Origin: Phytophthora colocasiae
Taxonomy: Eukaryota > Oomycota > Peronosporomycetes > Peronosporales > Peronosporaceae
Direction of reading: 5' to 3'
NCBI GenBank assembly: GCA_018806915.1
Contig: JAGKQI010000091.1
Location: 248,001-312,000, forward strand
DNA length: 64,000 nucleotides
Made by a program: the position numbers and the translations under genes. Positions 10,795 through 22,410 of the stretch are shown piece after piece. The first letter of the stretch is position 1, and each line of letters begins with the position of its first letter. The notes beneath the pieces were generated by a model. That model was not told the DNA's origin, made no database searches, and worked only from the letters and a program-made list of their open reading frames with translations.

Positions 10795-11054
10795 GATTGA
10801 CTGGAGGGGGAACTATAAGCTGGAGTTGCTGAGCCCTGAACTGAGTTTTGGTGAGTGGGGAAGGCGGGAGAAAATCGATCCCCCCTTTGGGTTCCGCACA
10901 GTATTGGAATTTACACTGGATTATAGTATTAAAATCAGATGTCAGCTAGCAATTGTGAGTGGTCATCCCTCCCCAATCAGTGTGCACCACGTAAAAATAC
11001 CCATCTCCAGTTGAGGCAAAGTGACGTCAGCAGCTCATTTTAGTCGACTTATCC
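10795..11054. other. Short spacer between cofilin and the RSPH14-like gene
   Basis: About 260 bp holding the presumed cofilin promoter and the 3' region of the RSPH14-like gene. I recognised no specific element in it. Confidence 0.4.
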
Positions 11055-12249
11055 CTATGCGCTCCACTGCACCGCCGCCAATGCCACCTTCGCGCTCTTA
11101 GCCAGCAGCGCGTTCTCGTCCTGCATGAGCGTCTTGAGCCTTAGCGTCGTGGCTGGAACGTCCAGTAGTTTCCTCGCAGCTGGTAGCGCCGTCACCACCG
11201 CAATCAACTTGGTTGTGTGGAGCTGCAGCGGCATTTTGTTGGCCTGCAGCAACTGATTCACAGGCCCCAGACCTTCGTTTGCCACGATCTGCCGCTTAAT
11301 CTCGTCATGTGCTGCCAGACTCATCAAAGCTCCAGCACTAGCAGACGCCACTTGCCATTGAGAGTCTGTGAGTAGTGCACACAGTCGGGGAACGATCCCC
11401 CCGTGCTCCACCACCGCCTTACGCGCTCGATCAGTGAATCCCATGGCTGCCAACGTATCACAAGCCGCTGCTCGCACCTCAAAGTTTGGAGAATGGAGTC
11501 GCTTGCCAGCATTGAGCCACGGCCCCAAGGTCCAGCGCTTCGGAGTGTCGTGCCGTCCACACCGTCGTTTACCAGATTTTTGAGGAGGTTTAACGCACGA
11601 ACGCGAAGTGCATCGTTCAAGCTGACAGCTTTTGAGGTGATTCCAGCACAACGGGGAGATAACCAGCACTTGTGAGCTGTCGAGCACCAGGAAAAGACCC
11701 AGACAAGCACAGAAGAGCGTCGTAGAGATGTTGACACGTGCGTTTGTTGGCAGCAGAAGCAAAGACCGACTTAATTCGAGAGATTGTTTCTCCCTTGAGC
11801 AGTTCTGCTTGCCCACAAGGAGATTGAGCCATGACGCTCAGTACTTGAGACGAGAGCTCCTGCAACTCCACTTCACTTTCACTCAGCTCACTTGCACCTC
11901 CTTCGTCATTGGTACCAACGATGATGCCACCTTCAACCAGCTCCAACACTCCATTCTTCATAGACACGACGAGCTCCTGTGGCAATTGCAGTACTGAGGC
12001 CAAAGCTTCTAGAACGCGACGACGTAGCACAGGTTCTCCCTCCTCAAGTGCATGAAGAAGATGAGGGTGGTTCTCCACACCAAAAGCTTCACTCACGCGC
12101 TCATACGGGATCTCCTTGACGTCGTCTTTCACGGAAACGAGAGTCAGATGCTGCGTAGTTGAGCGCTTGTAGAGCAACGAGCCATGAGCTCGTAAGTGCT
12201 TCACAGTCCCCACTGATGCAGGAGCTGGAGTCTGCTCTTGTCGCTGCAT
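11055..12249 (-). CDS. Radial spoke head 14 (RTDR1)-like armadillo protein, frameshifted
   Basis: From ATG 12249 the protein begins with a short leader and then armadillo-type helices: LLHALEEGEPVLRRRVLEAL, ELVVSMKNGVLELVEGG, LLKGETISRIKSVF. RSPH14/RTDR1 is an armadillo protein of the flagellar radial spoke in ciliated eukaryotes, and the length (about 395 residues) and the single run of repeats agree. The frame breaks twice, near 11640 (after VVLESPQKLS) and near 11540 (before LNAGKRLHSPNFEVRAAACD), each needing about one base to repair. The last frame ends at 11055. The protein belongs with SPEF2 (43-48 kb) as a zoospore motility component. Assignment is by general similarity, so another ARM protein of the axoneme is possible. 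Confidence 0.6.
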
Positions 12250-12286
12250 ATTACACCCGACGCTTCACTCAAGAAGGTTTCAGTCT

Positions 12287-15200
12287 TTACTTGGGACTGG
12301 CAATCGGTCGTGGCAATGGAGGCACCTTCGACGCCAAGGGTTTCATTGCCATTGGACTCTTCGATTGAGTTAAGACTCCTCCAACTCCTGTTGTCGCTGC
12401 CATTGACATGAACGGGAGGGGTGTGAAGGGGTTCCGTAGCTTGGGAAACATCGGAGGTGGAGTGAATTCCACTGCTTGTAAGCGGACGTCGCAGCCGCCC
12501 AGATCATCTTCCAGTGTCTCAATAGGTGGAAGCATGGGCTCAATTGTCCCCATCTCGATGTAACTAGCACTTAGACTCACCTCCACTGCATAGCCAGGAT
12601 ACGAAATGGTTCTAGCTGCATGAGGAATGACTGGAGCTGCACTGCGCGACAGGATCAGGTCCGAGAAAATAGCTGTGGGCGGCAATGTATCTCCTTCTTG
12701 ACGAAGGAGGAAGCTGCGGTCGTTCTGCCAGAAATCAGAGCCTGATCGAGTCGTTTTCGGCTGTGATGACATAGCAGTAGCGTCCTCCTTCTCGACAACG
12801 CGGTAGAGTAAAGAGGACAAATGTTGTTCCCGAGGGTCGTCTCCATTGGCAAACTGGGCGAGCTTTGATAGCAGATCCACGCACATACTCTCTCCACTGG
12901 GATCAGGAGCTTCGTCCAGTTGCTGCAGGTGCTCGAGGAATTTCAGTACAGAGGCCAGAACGCCTTGGGCCGCCAATATCGGAGGCACACTGGGCTTCTG
13001 GGTCAGGAGACAGAAAGTAGCGACGCAGTTGATCTTCACAAACATCAGAGGGCTGTCCATAAGCTGCACAAGATGACGCACGGCCGGCCTCCACGTAAGC
13101 AGCAACTGGATATTTCCTGGTGCGATGGCCAGCTTCCGCAGCACAGCTGAGCACAGTCCATGGGCTTCTTGGGGACTTGCTAAAACAGGTTCGCACAAAG
13201 ACAAAAACCAGAGGAAGAACTCCTCGAGACAGAAGAACGTGGGAATTCACGCGACCGAGGAACAGGTTGCACGTTGCAAGCGCAACATTTTCACGGCAGA
13301 TTCTCCCTCCAACAGCGAAAAGCTCGCACAGTAGCAACGTCGAGTGTTCCGAGCTCAAGACGTCGTGACAGTGGGCGGAAGTTGATGTGTTGCGCAGAAT
13401 GCCGGCACAAAGTGCTGCTGTCTCCGGTTCTTCTAGCATTTGTGCTTTGAAGCTTCTTGAATAGCCAATGCCATCTTCCAATGCTGGAATGACAACGTTC
13501 ATGGGAAGAAGCGTCAACAGGTCGCCGTCGCAGGTGAGGTTGTAGACACATCGCAGCAGTAACATCTGAGTCGTTCCTTTGGCTTGAAGCAGGAGCGCAG
13601 GGAGGGCAGTACCCAAGGGAGGGTGCGCCATCAGCAAAGCTGGTCGAGTGACTGTGTGCAGCGACAGCAGGTGGAGTAGAACAGTGCAGCTTTGAGAACA
13701 ACCAGTAGCCCCCACATTGCTCTTGTGTATCTCTTCCTGCTCTGCTGTCTGGACCAGGAACGTTAGTGCACGCATTATCGATGGCTCGGCATACGCTGCA
13801 GCTGCAGCCTCATTGTCTGGTGGATAGTTCTGGAAGATCAACACCAACAGCTCAGCCACAATTCCAGATACTTCGGCTTCTTTCTCTGTCTCAAGGAGCG
13901 AAACGAGACGAGGAAGTAGCCCGTTTTTCAGTAGTAAAACAGCACTATCGGCGTCTGCAAGAAGATTAATAAGTCCTTTCAACACTGTCACCTTCGTTGA
14001 GCCGATGTCGTTGTGGCCGAGTATCTGCAAGAGAGAAGCCACAGTAGAAGACTTGGCAATGAGCCCAGCGCGTGCTGAAGGATGCAGAGCTAAGATGCAG
14101 AAAGCATCCGCCATGATGGCGTAGTCTCTTGGTTCCATTGTGTCTGTAAAGATTCCAAAGGCCCAGAGCAGCCCATCGTCACACAAGCGCTGCATCGCTG
14201 CCGTCTTGGCGATTCGCAGGAGATTAAGCACAGCCTTAAGACAGATACGACGCGTCTCTGGGTCGTTTGATTTCACACAGGAAAGTACCAGCAAGGCTCG
14301 AAGTGCCTTAAGCTGTTTGACCAGTTCTTCAACGTGTGATACTTCTGCCGATAAATTACAGAGCGTAACAGCACACGCTCGACGTACAGCCTCCTCGGGG
14401 CAGCAGCCAACAACGTCAAAGACTTGACAACGCCACCACGTAGTAGCGGAGCCCCACTGCTCGGTCCTGTGATAACAAAGCGTACGTGTGGACGCACAAC
14501 CGCAGAGTCTCGTCATCTTCTGATCCAGCCAGTACTGCCAAGGCGTCAAGCAAGCCGTGCTCCACCATCGAAAGACGGTACTCGGCTACACTGGCGAAGC
14601 GCGTGAGGCAAGCAGCACACGCTGCTCTTAGCGTGAGGTAATCGGAGCTGTGCTCGCCTCCATCAACGGTTGGCTCTTGTCGCGTGCAAACAGCCACTAC
14701 AACGGGGAAGATGCGATCGATAAGCTGCAGCAGCTCGTCCCGAGAGAGTGAGCGACCGTCGAATAGGATGCAGACAGTGTTGAGGCACATACTTTGAGCC
14801 TCCATGTCTCCATCTCTGGCCAAACGCTGGAGTAGAAAACCTTTGGAATCATTTGTAGCTGCGTAGGCTGCAGCAAGGAGCAAATGGTGCACTTCGTACT
14901 CCATACAGAGACTGAAGAAGCTCCCTCCAAGCAGAGTCAGAATGTGGCGATCTGTCGAGTTGGCACCAACTTGACTCAGTCGCTCGTGGGCTAGTCTTGC
15001 AACGTCTGCCTTGGGGTATCGGAAGGACAAATTGTAGAGCAGAACCATCTGCAAACGTACTTGAGCGCTGTCCGCAGAGAACCCAGCGTACGCCACATGC
15101 CGATAGATCTGTTCCAGGAGCTGAGGCTCGTCCAGCAGCTCATCCAGTTCCAACGGAGAGGAGCGTGTCGACAAGACAACACTATGTTTTCCTTGGGCTT

Positions 15201-16650
15201 GAGCCGAGTCCAGAACTTCCTCTTCTGGCTCATTCCAGGACAAAATACTTGCCAGAGAAAATAGCACGTAGCGGGACATGGCTGCAGATCCGGTAGTCGA
15301 TGGGTCTTTGTGCTGGAAAGCTAGTAAAAACTGCACAACGCCTTCGTTCACAGCCTGAATGTTCTCAGGTGCGGACAGCAGGATGGCAAGTAACCGGTAG
15401 ATGAGCAAAAGAACACCTGGACGGCGTTTAACCCCCGAGCCGAGAGAAGCTACGGCGTCCAAAGCCCCAGCGTCTCCCATGAGCTCTCGAGCATTCGTCT
15501 CCCGCGTAAGACTGATCAAAATCGCCAGAGCACAGACAACGTACTCTTCTCCAGCAGCCAGACCCAGTCGAGGAAGTTCCTCCACCACCACTCGTACACA
15601 ATCTCCAGTTCGAACGAGAGCTCGACGGCATGCACTACTTTCCACGAGATGCCACAAGGCAGCAAGACCATTAAGGCGAGCAGCTTCGCTCTGCTGACAG
15701 TTGATCAGTAAGCGAAGGATCGAGGCTGCCTCGGGCTCCACCAGCTTGACGTGGTTCATCCTCGTACAAGCCAAATTGTACACAGCTTGACTCAATGTAT
15801 CGCGGTCACGTGCGTCCTTCCCATGCTCTGCCAGGGCATGGACAGCGTCATCCACTCGAGGGTAAGCGTACTGAGGGCAGGACAAATTGAAGATGGCGAA
15901 GGTACAAGCTCTCTCAGCTAATGCCGACGTCCGTCTCTGCTTGACAAGGCAGTCCAGTGCCTTCTCCTTGATAAAACCACCCTCACTTCCATCTTCAATC
16001 GTAAGGTTCGCCAGAGTGCCCACGCAGTTCGGCAGCAACAGCTTCTCATGAGTACGTGCAGATGAGAGTGCAAGAGCCGACAGCAGTGACCAGGCGTTGT
16101 GAGCTAGAAGGATGGCTCGACCTTCAGGTTCACAGGATAAATGACCCAGTGTAGCTACACAAGCTGCTAACGTGGTTGCGTCCTTGGAGCGACAAAGATT
16201 CATCACACTAGGCACCACATTGTCGCCCAGTAACGCCGCATGAAGGGAGCGATTCACTGCCATCGCTTCCACTGCCAACGCGTACTGCCGCTTCCGGTTG
16301 CTCTTGGGCTTGGATTTGTTGTTGATTTCTGTTTTTGCAGTTGATAAGAGTGAATTGTCTTCAACTTGTTGCGATATTGGCTTGGTAGGAGGCACAGGCG
16401 CCAACTTGACTGGGTGGAGTTTGTTGTTAACCCCCACACGAGCGGACAGAGGTTGTTTCTCCTTTCGAGACGCTGGCAGACGTGACATGTAGAGTCCTCC
16501 GTCCGTGTACTCCCCATGTTGTGCAAATATGTCTCCATGGTACTGAAACGGGAGCTTGTGGTGTAGCTCAGGCTTCACACGTGGCATTCGACCATCGCAG
16601 TCGTCAACAATGAAGTAGTCGCGTCTTCGCAAAGGTGAAGGCTGCTCCAT
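12287..16650 (-). CDS. Large armadillo-repeat protein, two apparent frameshifts
   Basis: Starting at ATG 16650, a polar leader of about 120 residues is followed by many armadillo repeats, with typical units such as GTLANLTIEDGSEGG, QAVYNLACTRMNHVKLV, CAVTLCNLSAEVSHVEELV and LATCNLFLGRVN. Together they would make about 1450 residues ending at 12287 in a proline-rich tail (PLPRPIASPK). The reading frame changes near 14430-14450 and again near 13200. At both places the repeat pattern continues without a gap in the new frame, which argues for one-base errors rather than separate genes. Function is unknown; ARM solenoids bind protein partners, and the neighbouring RSPH14-like gene hints at a ciliary role, but that is only context. 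Confidence 0.65.
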
Positions 16651-16851
16651 CAGTTCAAGAAGACTGCAGCTTAGCTGGAACGTGAGTGGATGTCACCTGT
16701 GCTCTGAAGTAGAAGCAAAAATAGTCAACATCGCACTGATAAAAGCAAATGGCGATTCAGTTAAAGGAAATACATGTTACCTCTTTCTCTCTTCTTCCAA
16801 AGCAAATCAATCAAACTGGAAGCACTGAAGAGGATACCGTCAGTAGGTAAT

Positions 16852-17845
16852 TTAGTCCAGCGCTTCGCCCAGCAGCAAGCCACCAAGAAGACCAGCGCCG
16901 ACGCCCATAGCCATCGATCCTGAGCTCATACCGCTGCCACGTCTGCTGCCATGACCACCATAGCCTCCATGGTGGTGATGGTGGTGGTGGTCGTATGGAG
17001 ATCCTCCCTGCATCACCATCACCGGGGGTCCTGCAGCGTAAGCTACAGTAGCTGGGGGAGCGTAGCCGTAAGCCGGCTGCGGTGGCGGTGGGTAATATCC
17101 AGGCTGCTGAGCGTACTGCGGTGGTGGAGGCTGTGCGTAATGAGGCGGTGGGGGCTGCGCGTATTGAGGAGGAGGAGGCTGCTGGTAGTACGCCTGCTGA
17201 GGAGGATATTGAGGCGTCGACGTTGCAGCAACGGCAGCAGCAGCAACAGCAGCAGTAGTAGCTGCACTTGATGCCGGGTAGCTGGCAGCAGGGTAACCAG
17301 GAGCTGCAGACTGCTGTGGGTATGGGTAAGCTTGAGCAACTGCATGCTTGGGAGCCTTCTCCATGGAAGCCATAGGGGCGGCGCCTGAAGGCTGCATGCC
17401 TGCTCCCTTGAACTGCACGCGAAGATTGATCTCTCCTGCCTGTCTGGACCCGTTGTTGAGCGTGTACCACTGGTCCACGACGCTGCCGTTGAGGAACATG
17501 CTGACAGGCAGTCGGCACTCTCCGATGAGTGTGCTGGACGTGAAGTTCTTGTCCTTCACCTCAATGACAAGTTGGTCCAGCTGTGGGTCCACAACGGAGA
17601 AGACGAACACTTCGTTCCATACTGGCGTCTTGTCTGCAGGAAAAGGAAGGAAGGGGGGGTTAGAAAAAGGAGGGGGAGAGAGAGGAAACGAACAACCACT
17701 GCTACGTACGTCCGTTGTCATGCACGCGCGTCTTGAAGCTCTTGCCACGGAGCTGCAGCTTGCAGTACGGGTCCTGTTTGCCAAAGGTCTGCTTGTCCAG
17801 AAGGTTGCGCGCTGAGCACGCACGTACGTGGAGTTCCATGCCCAT
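16852..17845 (-). CDS. C2-domain protein with proline/tyrosine-rich tail
   Basis: Two exons: 17845-17710 and 17633-16852, joined by a 76-bp intron in phase 1. The N-terminal 130 residues form a C2 domain (MGMELHVRACSARNLLDKQT, GKQDPYCKLQL, KTPVWNEVFVFSV, VIEVKDKNF), a calcium or phospholipid binding beta sandwich. The rest is low complexity: alanine runs, repeated PPPPQYAQ and YYPPPPQ units, a stretch of seven histidines and a glycine-rich hydrophobic end (GVGAGLLGGLLLGEALD). This layout resembles small plant SRC2-like C2 proteins, whose tails end in similar glycine-rich hydrophobic segments. It probably associates with membranes in response to calcium; no direct function is known to me. The repeats are easily expanded or contracted. 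Confidence 0.8.
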
Positions 17846-18037
17846 AGTTGTTGGATATTCTTCGATTGCGGCGTAGAACGCACTGAGCAGTGTTCTCCTC
17901 CATATAATTAGCCAATCAGATGTGATGTACCCAGAAAATGGTTCAAGTTGGTGTATCCATAATATGGATATTATCGCCTTGAACAGGAACGGTCATTATA
18001 TACTACCCTAATATGTAGTATTATCGGTGGGCTTACA

Positions 18038-21000
18038 TTAAAACTTGGTAGGCTGGTCAATACCGTTGACCGTGGTCGGCAATGCAGCAGGAGACTGATT
18101 CTGGTACTGATACTGAGGTGCTGGGTGCTCGGAGATCTGCTCAACTCGAGACGGCAGTGTCAATGGCGCTGGGCCGAAGAAAAGCGGGTGCTGGTGCTCT
18201 CTTCCTTGCTGCCGATAGCAATTATCACACAGAGCGAAGCGAGCGCAGTTGCGGCAGGACCAAAAGTCCACGCGAGTGATCAACAGGCTGCACTCACGAC
18301 AGAAAATGTTGACCTGGGCGAGCTGCTCATTGAAGTAGTGGTGCAACATCATCATCGTCGAGTGTTTAGCTCGACGCAACGAGTCGAACTGATAGCCCGC
18401 AAGGGAGCAGAGCTGGTGGAACATGAAGCGACTGCTGAAGAACCGAGGGACTTGGCCGTACCACGAAGGCACGAGCGTCTCTGGATGGCAGCCCTTCTGT
18501 CTCTTTTCTCCTGCAAAGCCAGCACCTTCCACTTCGGCATCATTGGCATCATCGATCACCTCCAAATCCACCACCAGCAAGTCGTTTTTCAGCCTTTGAA
18601 CTGCGAACTGACACTTGGAGAATACTTCACGCACTTTCACGTCGACCTGCTGCGGTTGGGGGGTTACTGTTGGTGTTTCCTCCTTGATTCGCGTAATCAC
18701 ACCGCCAAAAGAGAGCTTGCCACCTGTGCGAGCCACGGAGATGTTTTTCGCGGACCTCGCGGCCAGTTTCTTGTTCTCGCTCGCTCGCTTCTGCTTCTCG
18801 TTCCTCGACATGATACGTCCAAGAATCCGTTCTAGCTCCGATGGGATGATGTCACCGTCAAAGATAGGGGGAAGCTGGTGAGCTGGCCACACGAGCTGAT
18901 CAGGATTCACGGACACTACAGTAGTACCGCGGGTGGAGACACCCACACCACTTTCTTCCTTCACAGATACGAAGGAGGATGAAGGGGTAGAATCTCCGCA
19001 GCCATTAGACCCGCACACGCTTTCACTGAAGTACCGGTCATATAGCGTCGTCCAGTCCTTGACGATCCCTTTCTCCTTCGCTTTAGTAAGCAGATTATTG
19101 TACCAACGGCGCAGATGCTCAGCACTGGGGGTCTTCTGAAAGGGGGGACGACACCAGAAGACGTAACTAATCCGCTTCTGAGGCGGGCAAGACCAAATGT
19201 GTACGCGTGAAAAGCCATGACGCCGCACATAGTCAAAGTACGCCAGCAGAATCAGATGGTAAGCTGCTGTCCGTGCACTTGCAGGCTTCAGATATCGAAC
19301 ACTGTCCAGATAGGCGATGTACACGGCACGCCGGTTAGCCTCCAGCTCACAGTTATCTCCAAACTCCTGAGCATAAATCGTAAACAGACAAACTTCCATC
19401 CCTTCGTGCTTCTGGAAGAGATACAGACCACGTGAGAGATAGCTGATCTGAGCAGGAATACGCTGCGAGCTCGTATCTGTCCCAGGTCGCATCTGAGCCA
19501 GAAGATCTGCATTCTCGTCAAATGCACGCACCACGCCTTCTGGAACCGTTAGATGCTCGCCTGGGAAGGACAGTGCCCGAACGTACAGCGTCTGAGCAGC
19601 TTCTCGCTCACCAATGTCGTTCAGTCCGCGCCGCAAAAAACTCTCAATAAATATACTGAGCTCGCAACTCGGGATATTGAGACACGAGTTGCTCTGTGCG
19701 TGCTCATCAGGATCCACGTTCAGGATTTTGCGCATGGGCGACTCGGGTGGTGGTGTAGCGCGCTTACGTCGGCAACGACACAGAGGACACACGTATCGAT
19801 TCGTTTCAATGGACAAGCCGTCAGGTCCTGTTTTGGGCGCTTTTGCCGAGTCGTACGCCCCCACGACAGGATTGTAAAGCCCACAAACCTGGTGAAGCCA
19901 ACGATCGCACTCTCCACACTTCACCCAGGGTTCCGCACCAATTTCACACTTCTTCCTGATAAGTGACTTCAGTAGAGCATCAGTGGCATCATCACTCGTG
20001 CGATCTGGAGCGCTGCGGTCCCTTGCGAGTCGAGTTTTACACTTCTGACACCAAACGCGAGTGCCGTCCTCCGTGATAAAATAAACAGAGCCTTTCCGTA
20101 TCTCAGTGCTACAGCCGGCTGAGCACTGGAGGTGCGGTGGAGTATTGTCCAAGCACTGCTGGTGGCATACAATGCACGTATTCCCACGACACACCAAGCA
20201 CACATGCTGTACACGTTGGCGTTTGGCTTGTCGGTTCTGCTCGGCTTTCACGGATTCATTAAACCGATTCAGCAAAATCCCAGCGTCGATGTGAATGTAA
20301 TGCGAGTCGGGGTTGAATAGCATCGCGTTTTCAAACACCAATCGAACATCAGCAACAAAGTCGTCTAGCTCGAGATATTCTCCAGCTGCCAGGTTGCGCT
20401 TGATCGTTCCTAGATCCATCGGGTGCTGCACGATTGTTGTGTACGTGGGTAATTCCAGAGCCACGGGGTCCACTGGCGTGTTGAAAACCCCATGCCGATT
20501 CCGCGGGTCCGACATGAGCTTCAATAAAATATCTGTCACCTTCTCAAAACTGGTAAAGCGCCCTTCTCGACGAACCGAGGCGATGTGTTGAGCAATTTCG
20601 TCTGCTGTCATCTGCAGCATCGGGTTGACTTCAACAGGAGGTACTGACAGTGGTTGTCCATTAACAGACTGCTCTCCAGGCGGTTTCCATCCAACAGGCA
20701 AGCTCCTATTGTCCCCAAGCGTTCTGCAGTCGTAGGGCAAAGGCTCCATTAACTTCTGGCTGATGCTTTGTCCATTGGAGCTCTTGGCACGCACAACTTG
20801 TCGTGGTGTCACAGTAGGAAGACCAACCTCTCCATTACGCCGTCGCTGCTTGCGAGGGGAGAATGGTGCAGGCGTAGCGTATCCATTGACGCCATCTTTA
20901 TACGTTGCACCCAGTGGGCGCTTCCGCACTTCACCCCGAGGAGACTTTGTTTGTGTGGTTTTGGTGCTCTTCTTTGGGCTTTTGGCCTGTGGTCTGGAAC

Positions 21001-22051
21001 GCACTCCTTTTCCGGCCAACTTGTTCGCTTGAGCTATTGCTTTCTCCTCTGCTGTCGCACGTGGGGACCTAGGTTCTTGCTTGGTAGCTACGTCAGATAA
21101 ATTGGTGACTGCTGGTACGCACAAACTCCGTCGTTGTGACTGCTTCCGTGCAAACTGCAAGGGCCGGACTGTGATCGTGATGGGTCGAGACAGCAATTCC
21201 GGTCGAGGCATTGGACCAGACCTTCGCCGATGTGGTGGCACGGGGCAACTAAACACGATCTTGGTCCATTCCGACTGGACGATTCGCTCAGCAGCCAGTC
21301 CGGCCTCCACTGCCGATCCGAACTTGCGCCACAGCAAGTACTTAATGAATTTGTTGAAGAATTCGCTGGGCGATCCGACTCCAGTCGAGATGAGCTCCAC
21401 AATAAGCCGTAGAATACTAGCACTTGGGGTCTCGCGGTCTCCGTAGAATAGCAGAAATGCTGCATCTTCTTCTCCCAGCCGACGTTTCCTCACACCGTCA
21501 ACGTGGTGCTGCTCCCAGACCACATTTTCCTTCGTGGCAACCTGTCGCAGGTGTTTCTTCGGTTTCTGCTGCTCCTGCTCCACAATTACAGGCTGCTCGT
21601 CGTCTTCCTCTTCGAGATCCAGCACCTCCAACTTCCTCTTAATTCTCACTGGTTCTTCTTCTTCTTCTTCTTCTTCTTCTTGCTCCTTCTCCTCTTCAAA
21701 TGGAGCATTTTTTTCTTCAACTTCGAACGGAGCGTGTTCCTCTTCTTCTTCACTACTACTTTCAATCGTAACAATCTCCAGCTCTGGTGCTTCCCTTTTG
21801 ATTTCCTTAGGCGGCGTTATCGGCCGTCTAACAACACGTTCCTCCTCTTCTTCTTCTTCTTCGTCCTCTTCTTCATCGCTACTGATACTGATGTACACTT
21901 GGCCGTTCGCCTCCGTTTTCTCGCGCCAACTGACAGCCAATGGCCTCTGTATAGCGCGTTGCCGCTCAGCCTCACGCTCGCGACTCAGCAGCGGACACGC
22001 CAGGAGGCGACTCGCGGCTTCCTGCACCTCCATCGCTATACTCCCTCCCAT
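18038..22051 (-). CDS. CBP/p300-type histone acetyltransferase (KAT11)
   Basis: A single-exon gene for 1337 residues. In order: a glutamate-rich N-terminus (residues about 55-165), a basic linker, a bromodomain at about 505-610 (FNTPVDPVALELPTYTTIVQ, then PMDLGTIKRNL), a cysteine-rich RING/PHD block (about 635-700), a second PHD finger (CGECDRWLHQVCGLYN), the KAT11 acetyltransferase domain (about 800-1090, SYLSRGLYLFQKHEGMEVCL, HIWSCPPQKRISYVFWC, KDWTTLYDRYF) and a ZZ finger near 1260 (CRECSLLITRVDFWSCRNC). It transfers acetyl groups from acetyl-CoA to lysines of histones and regulators in the nucleus. The Trp and Tyr of the HIW...SYVF motif match residues important in p300. No TAZ domains are visible. 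Confidence 0.93.
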   Translation of the reverse strand: MGGSIAMEVQEAASRLLACPLLSREREAERQRAIQRPLAVSWREKTEANGQVYISISSDEEEDEEEEEEEERVVRRPITPPKEIKREAPELEIVTIESSSEEEEEHAPFEVEEKNAPFEEEKEQEEEEEEEEEPVRIKRKLEVLDLEEEDDEQPVIVEQEQQKPKKHLRQVATKENVVWEQHHVDGVRKRRLGEEDAAFLLFYGDRETPSASILRLIVELISTGVGSPSEFFNKFIKYLLWRKFGSAVEAGLAAERIVQSEWTKIVFSCPVPPHRRRSGPMPRPELLSRPITITVRPLQFARKQSQRRSLCVPAVTNLSDVATKQEPRSPRATAEEKAIAQANKLAGKGVRSRPQAKSPKKSTKTTQTKSPRGEVRKRPLGATYKDGVNGYATPAPFSPRKQRRRNGEVGLPTVTPRQVVRAKSSNGQSISQKLMEPLPYDCRTLGDNRSLPVGWKPPGEQSVNGQPLSVPPVEVNPMLQMTADEIAQHIASVRREGRFTSFEKVTDILLKLMSDPRNRHGVFNTPVDPVALELPTYTTIVQHPMDLGTIKRNLAAGEYLELDDFVADVRLVFENAMLFNPDSHYIHIDAGILLNRFNESVKAEQNRQAKRQRVQHVCLVCRGNTCIVCHQQCLDNTPPHLQCSAGCSTEIRKGSVYFITEDGTRVWCQKCKTRLARDRSAPDRTSDDATDALLKSLIRKKCEIGAEPWVKCGECDRWLHQVCGLYNPVVGAYDSAKAPKTGPDGLSIETNRYVCPLCRCRRKRATPPPESPMRKILNVDPDEHAQSNSCLNIPSCELSIFIESFLRRGLNDIGEREAAQTLYVRALSFPGEHLTVPEGVVRAFDENADLLAQMRPGTDTSSQRIPAQISYLSRGLYLFQKHEGMEVCLFTIYAQEFGDNCELEANRRAVYIAYLDSVRYLKPASARTAAYHLILLAYFDYVRRHGFSRVHIWSCPPQKRISYVFWCRPPFQKTPSAEHLRRWYNNLLTKAKEKGIVKDWTTLYDRYFSESVCGSNGCGDSTPSSSFVSVKEESGVGVSTRGTTVVSVNPDQLVWPAHQLPPIFDGDIIPSELERILGRIMSRNEKQKRASENKKLAARSAKNISVARTGGKLSFGGVITRIKEETPTVTPQPQQVDVKVREVFSKCQFAVQRLKNDLLVVDLEVIDDANDAEVEGAGFAGEKRQKGCHPETLVPSWYGQVPRFFSSRFMFHQLCSLAGYQFDSLRRAKHSTMMMLHHYFNEQLAQVNIFCRECSLLITRVDFWSCRNCARFALCDNCYRQQGREHQHPLFFGPAPLTLPSRVEQISEHPAPQYQYQNQSPAALPTTVNGIDQPTKF

Positions 22052-22410
22052 ACAAACGCCAGGTGTTTTTCATTGGTCAAAGGAAACGACGATGACTGGC
22101 TGAAAAGTTTTAGGATCTCACTTTTACTGGTTTGCGTACCACATTTAGAAAATGGCTACATTTGGATCATCAAGGGACACGTGAGCAGAGCAGAGCAGTA
22201 GTCATTTTGACGGTTGATGTGCATTTCTGTTGGTTGTTTTTCTCCATCCACAGACTGATGGGCTTTTGACGTGCGGGCGTTGGGCGTTGGCAGTCGCTTC
22301 CCGTCCGTGACGCGGGTCTCAGCTGCTCGTCCCACAACTGCCCAAGTGACGACACCTACGTTGAAGCCTTTCTCGCCTACTAATTTTCAGTTTGCAACTT
22401 GCGCCTGGAG
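22052..22410. other. Divergent intergenic region between the CBP/p300-like gene and the 22411 gene
   Basis: About 360 bp between two divergently transcribed genes, so it must carry both promoters. An AG acceptor-like site (TTTTCAG) lies at 22384-22390, close to the plus-strand start codon, so a 5' leader intron is possible. No specific motif recognised. Confidence 0.4.

Noticed and set aside
16951..17345. Frames rich in Leu/Arg opposite or shifted from the C2 protein tail
   Set aside because: They are shadows of the PPPPQYAQ-type repeats.
21503..22201. Plus-strand frame rich in Phe and Leu that looks like a membrane protein
   Set aside because: It is the complement of the Glu-rich (GAA/GAG) stretch of the CBP/p300 gene, which reads as TTC/CTC on the other strand.
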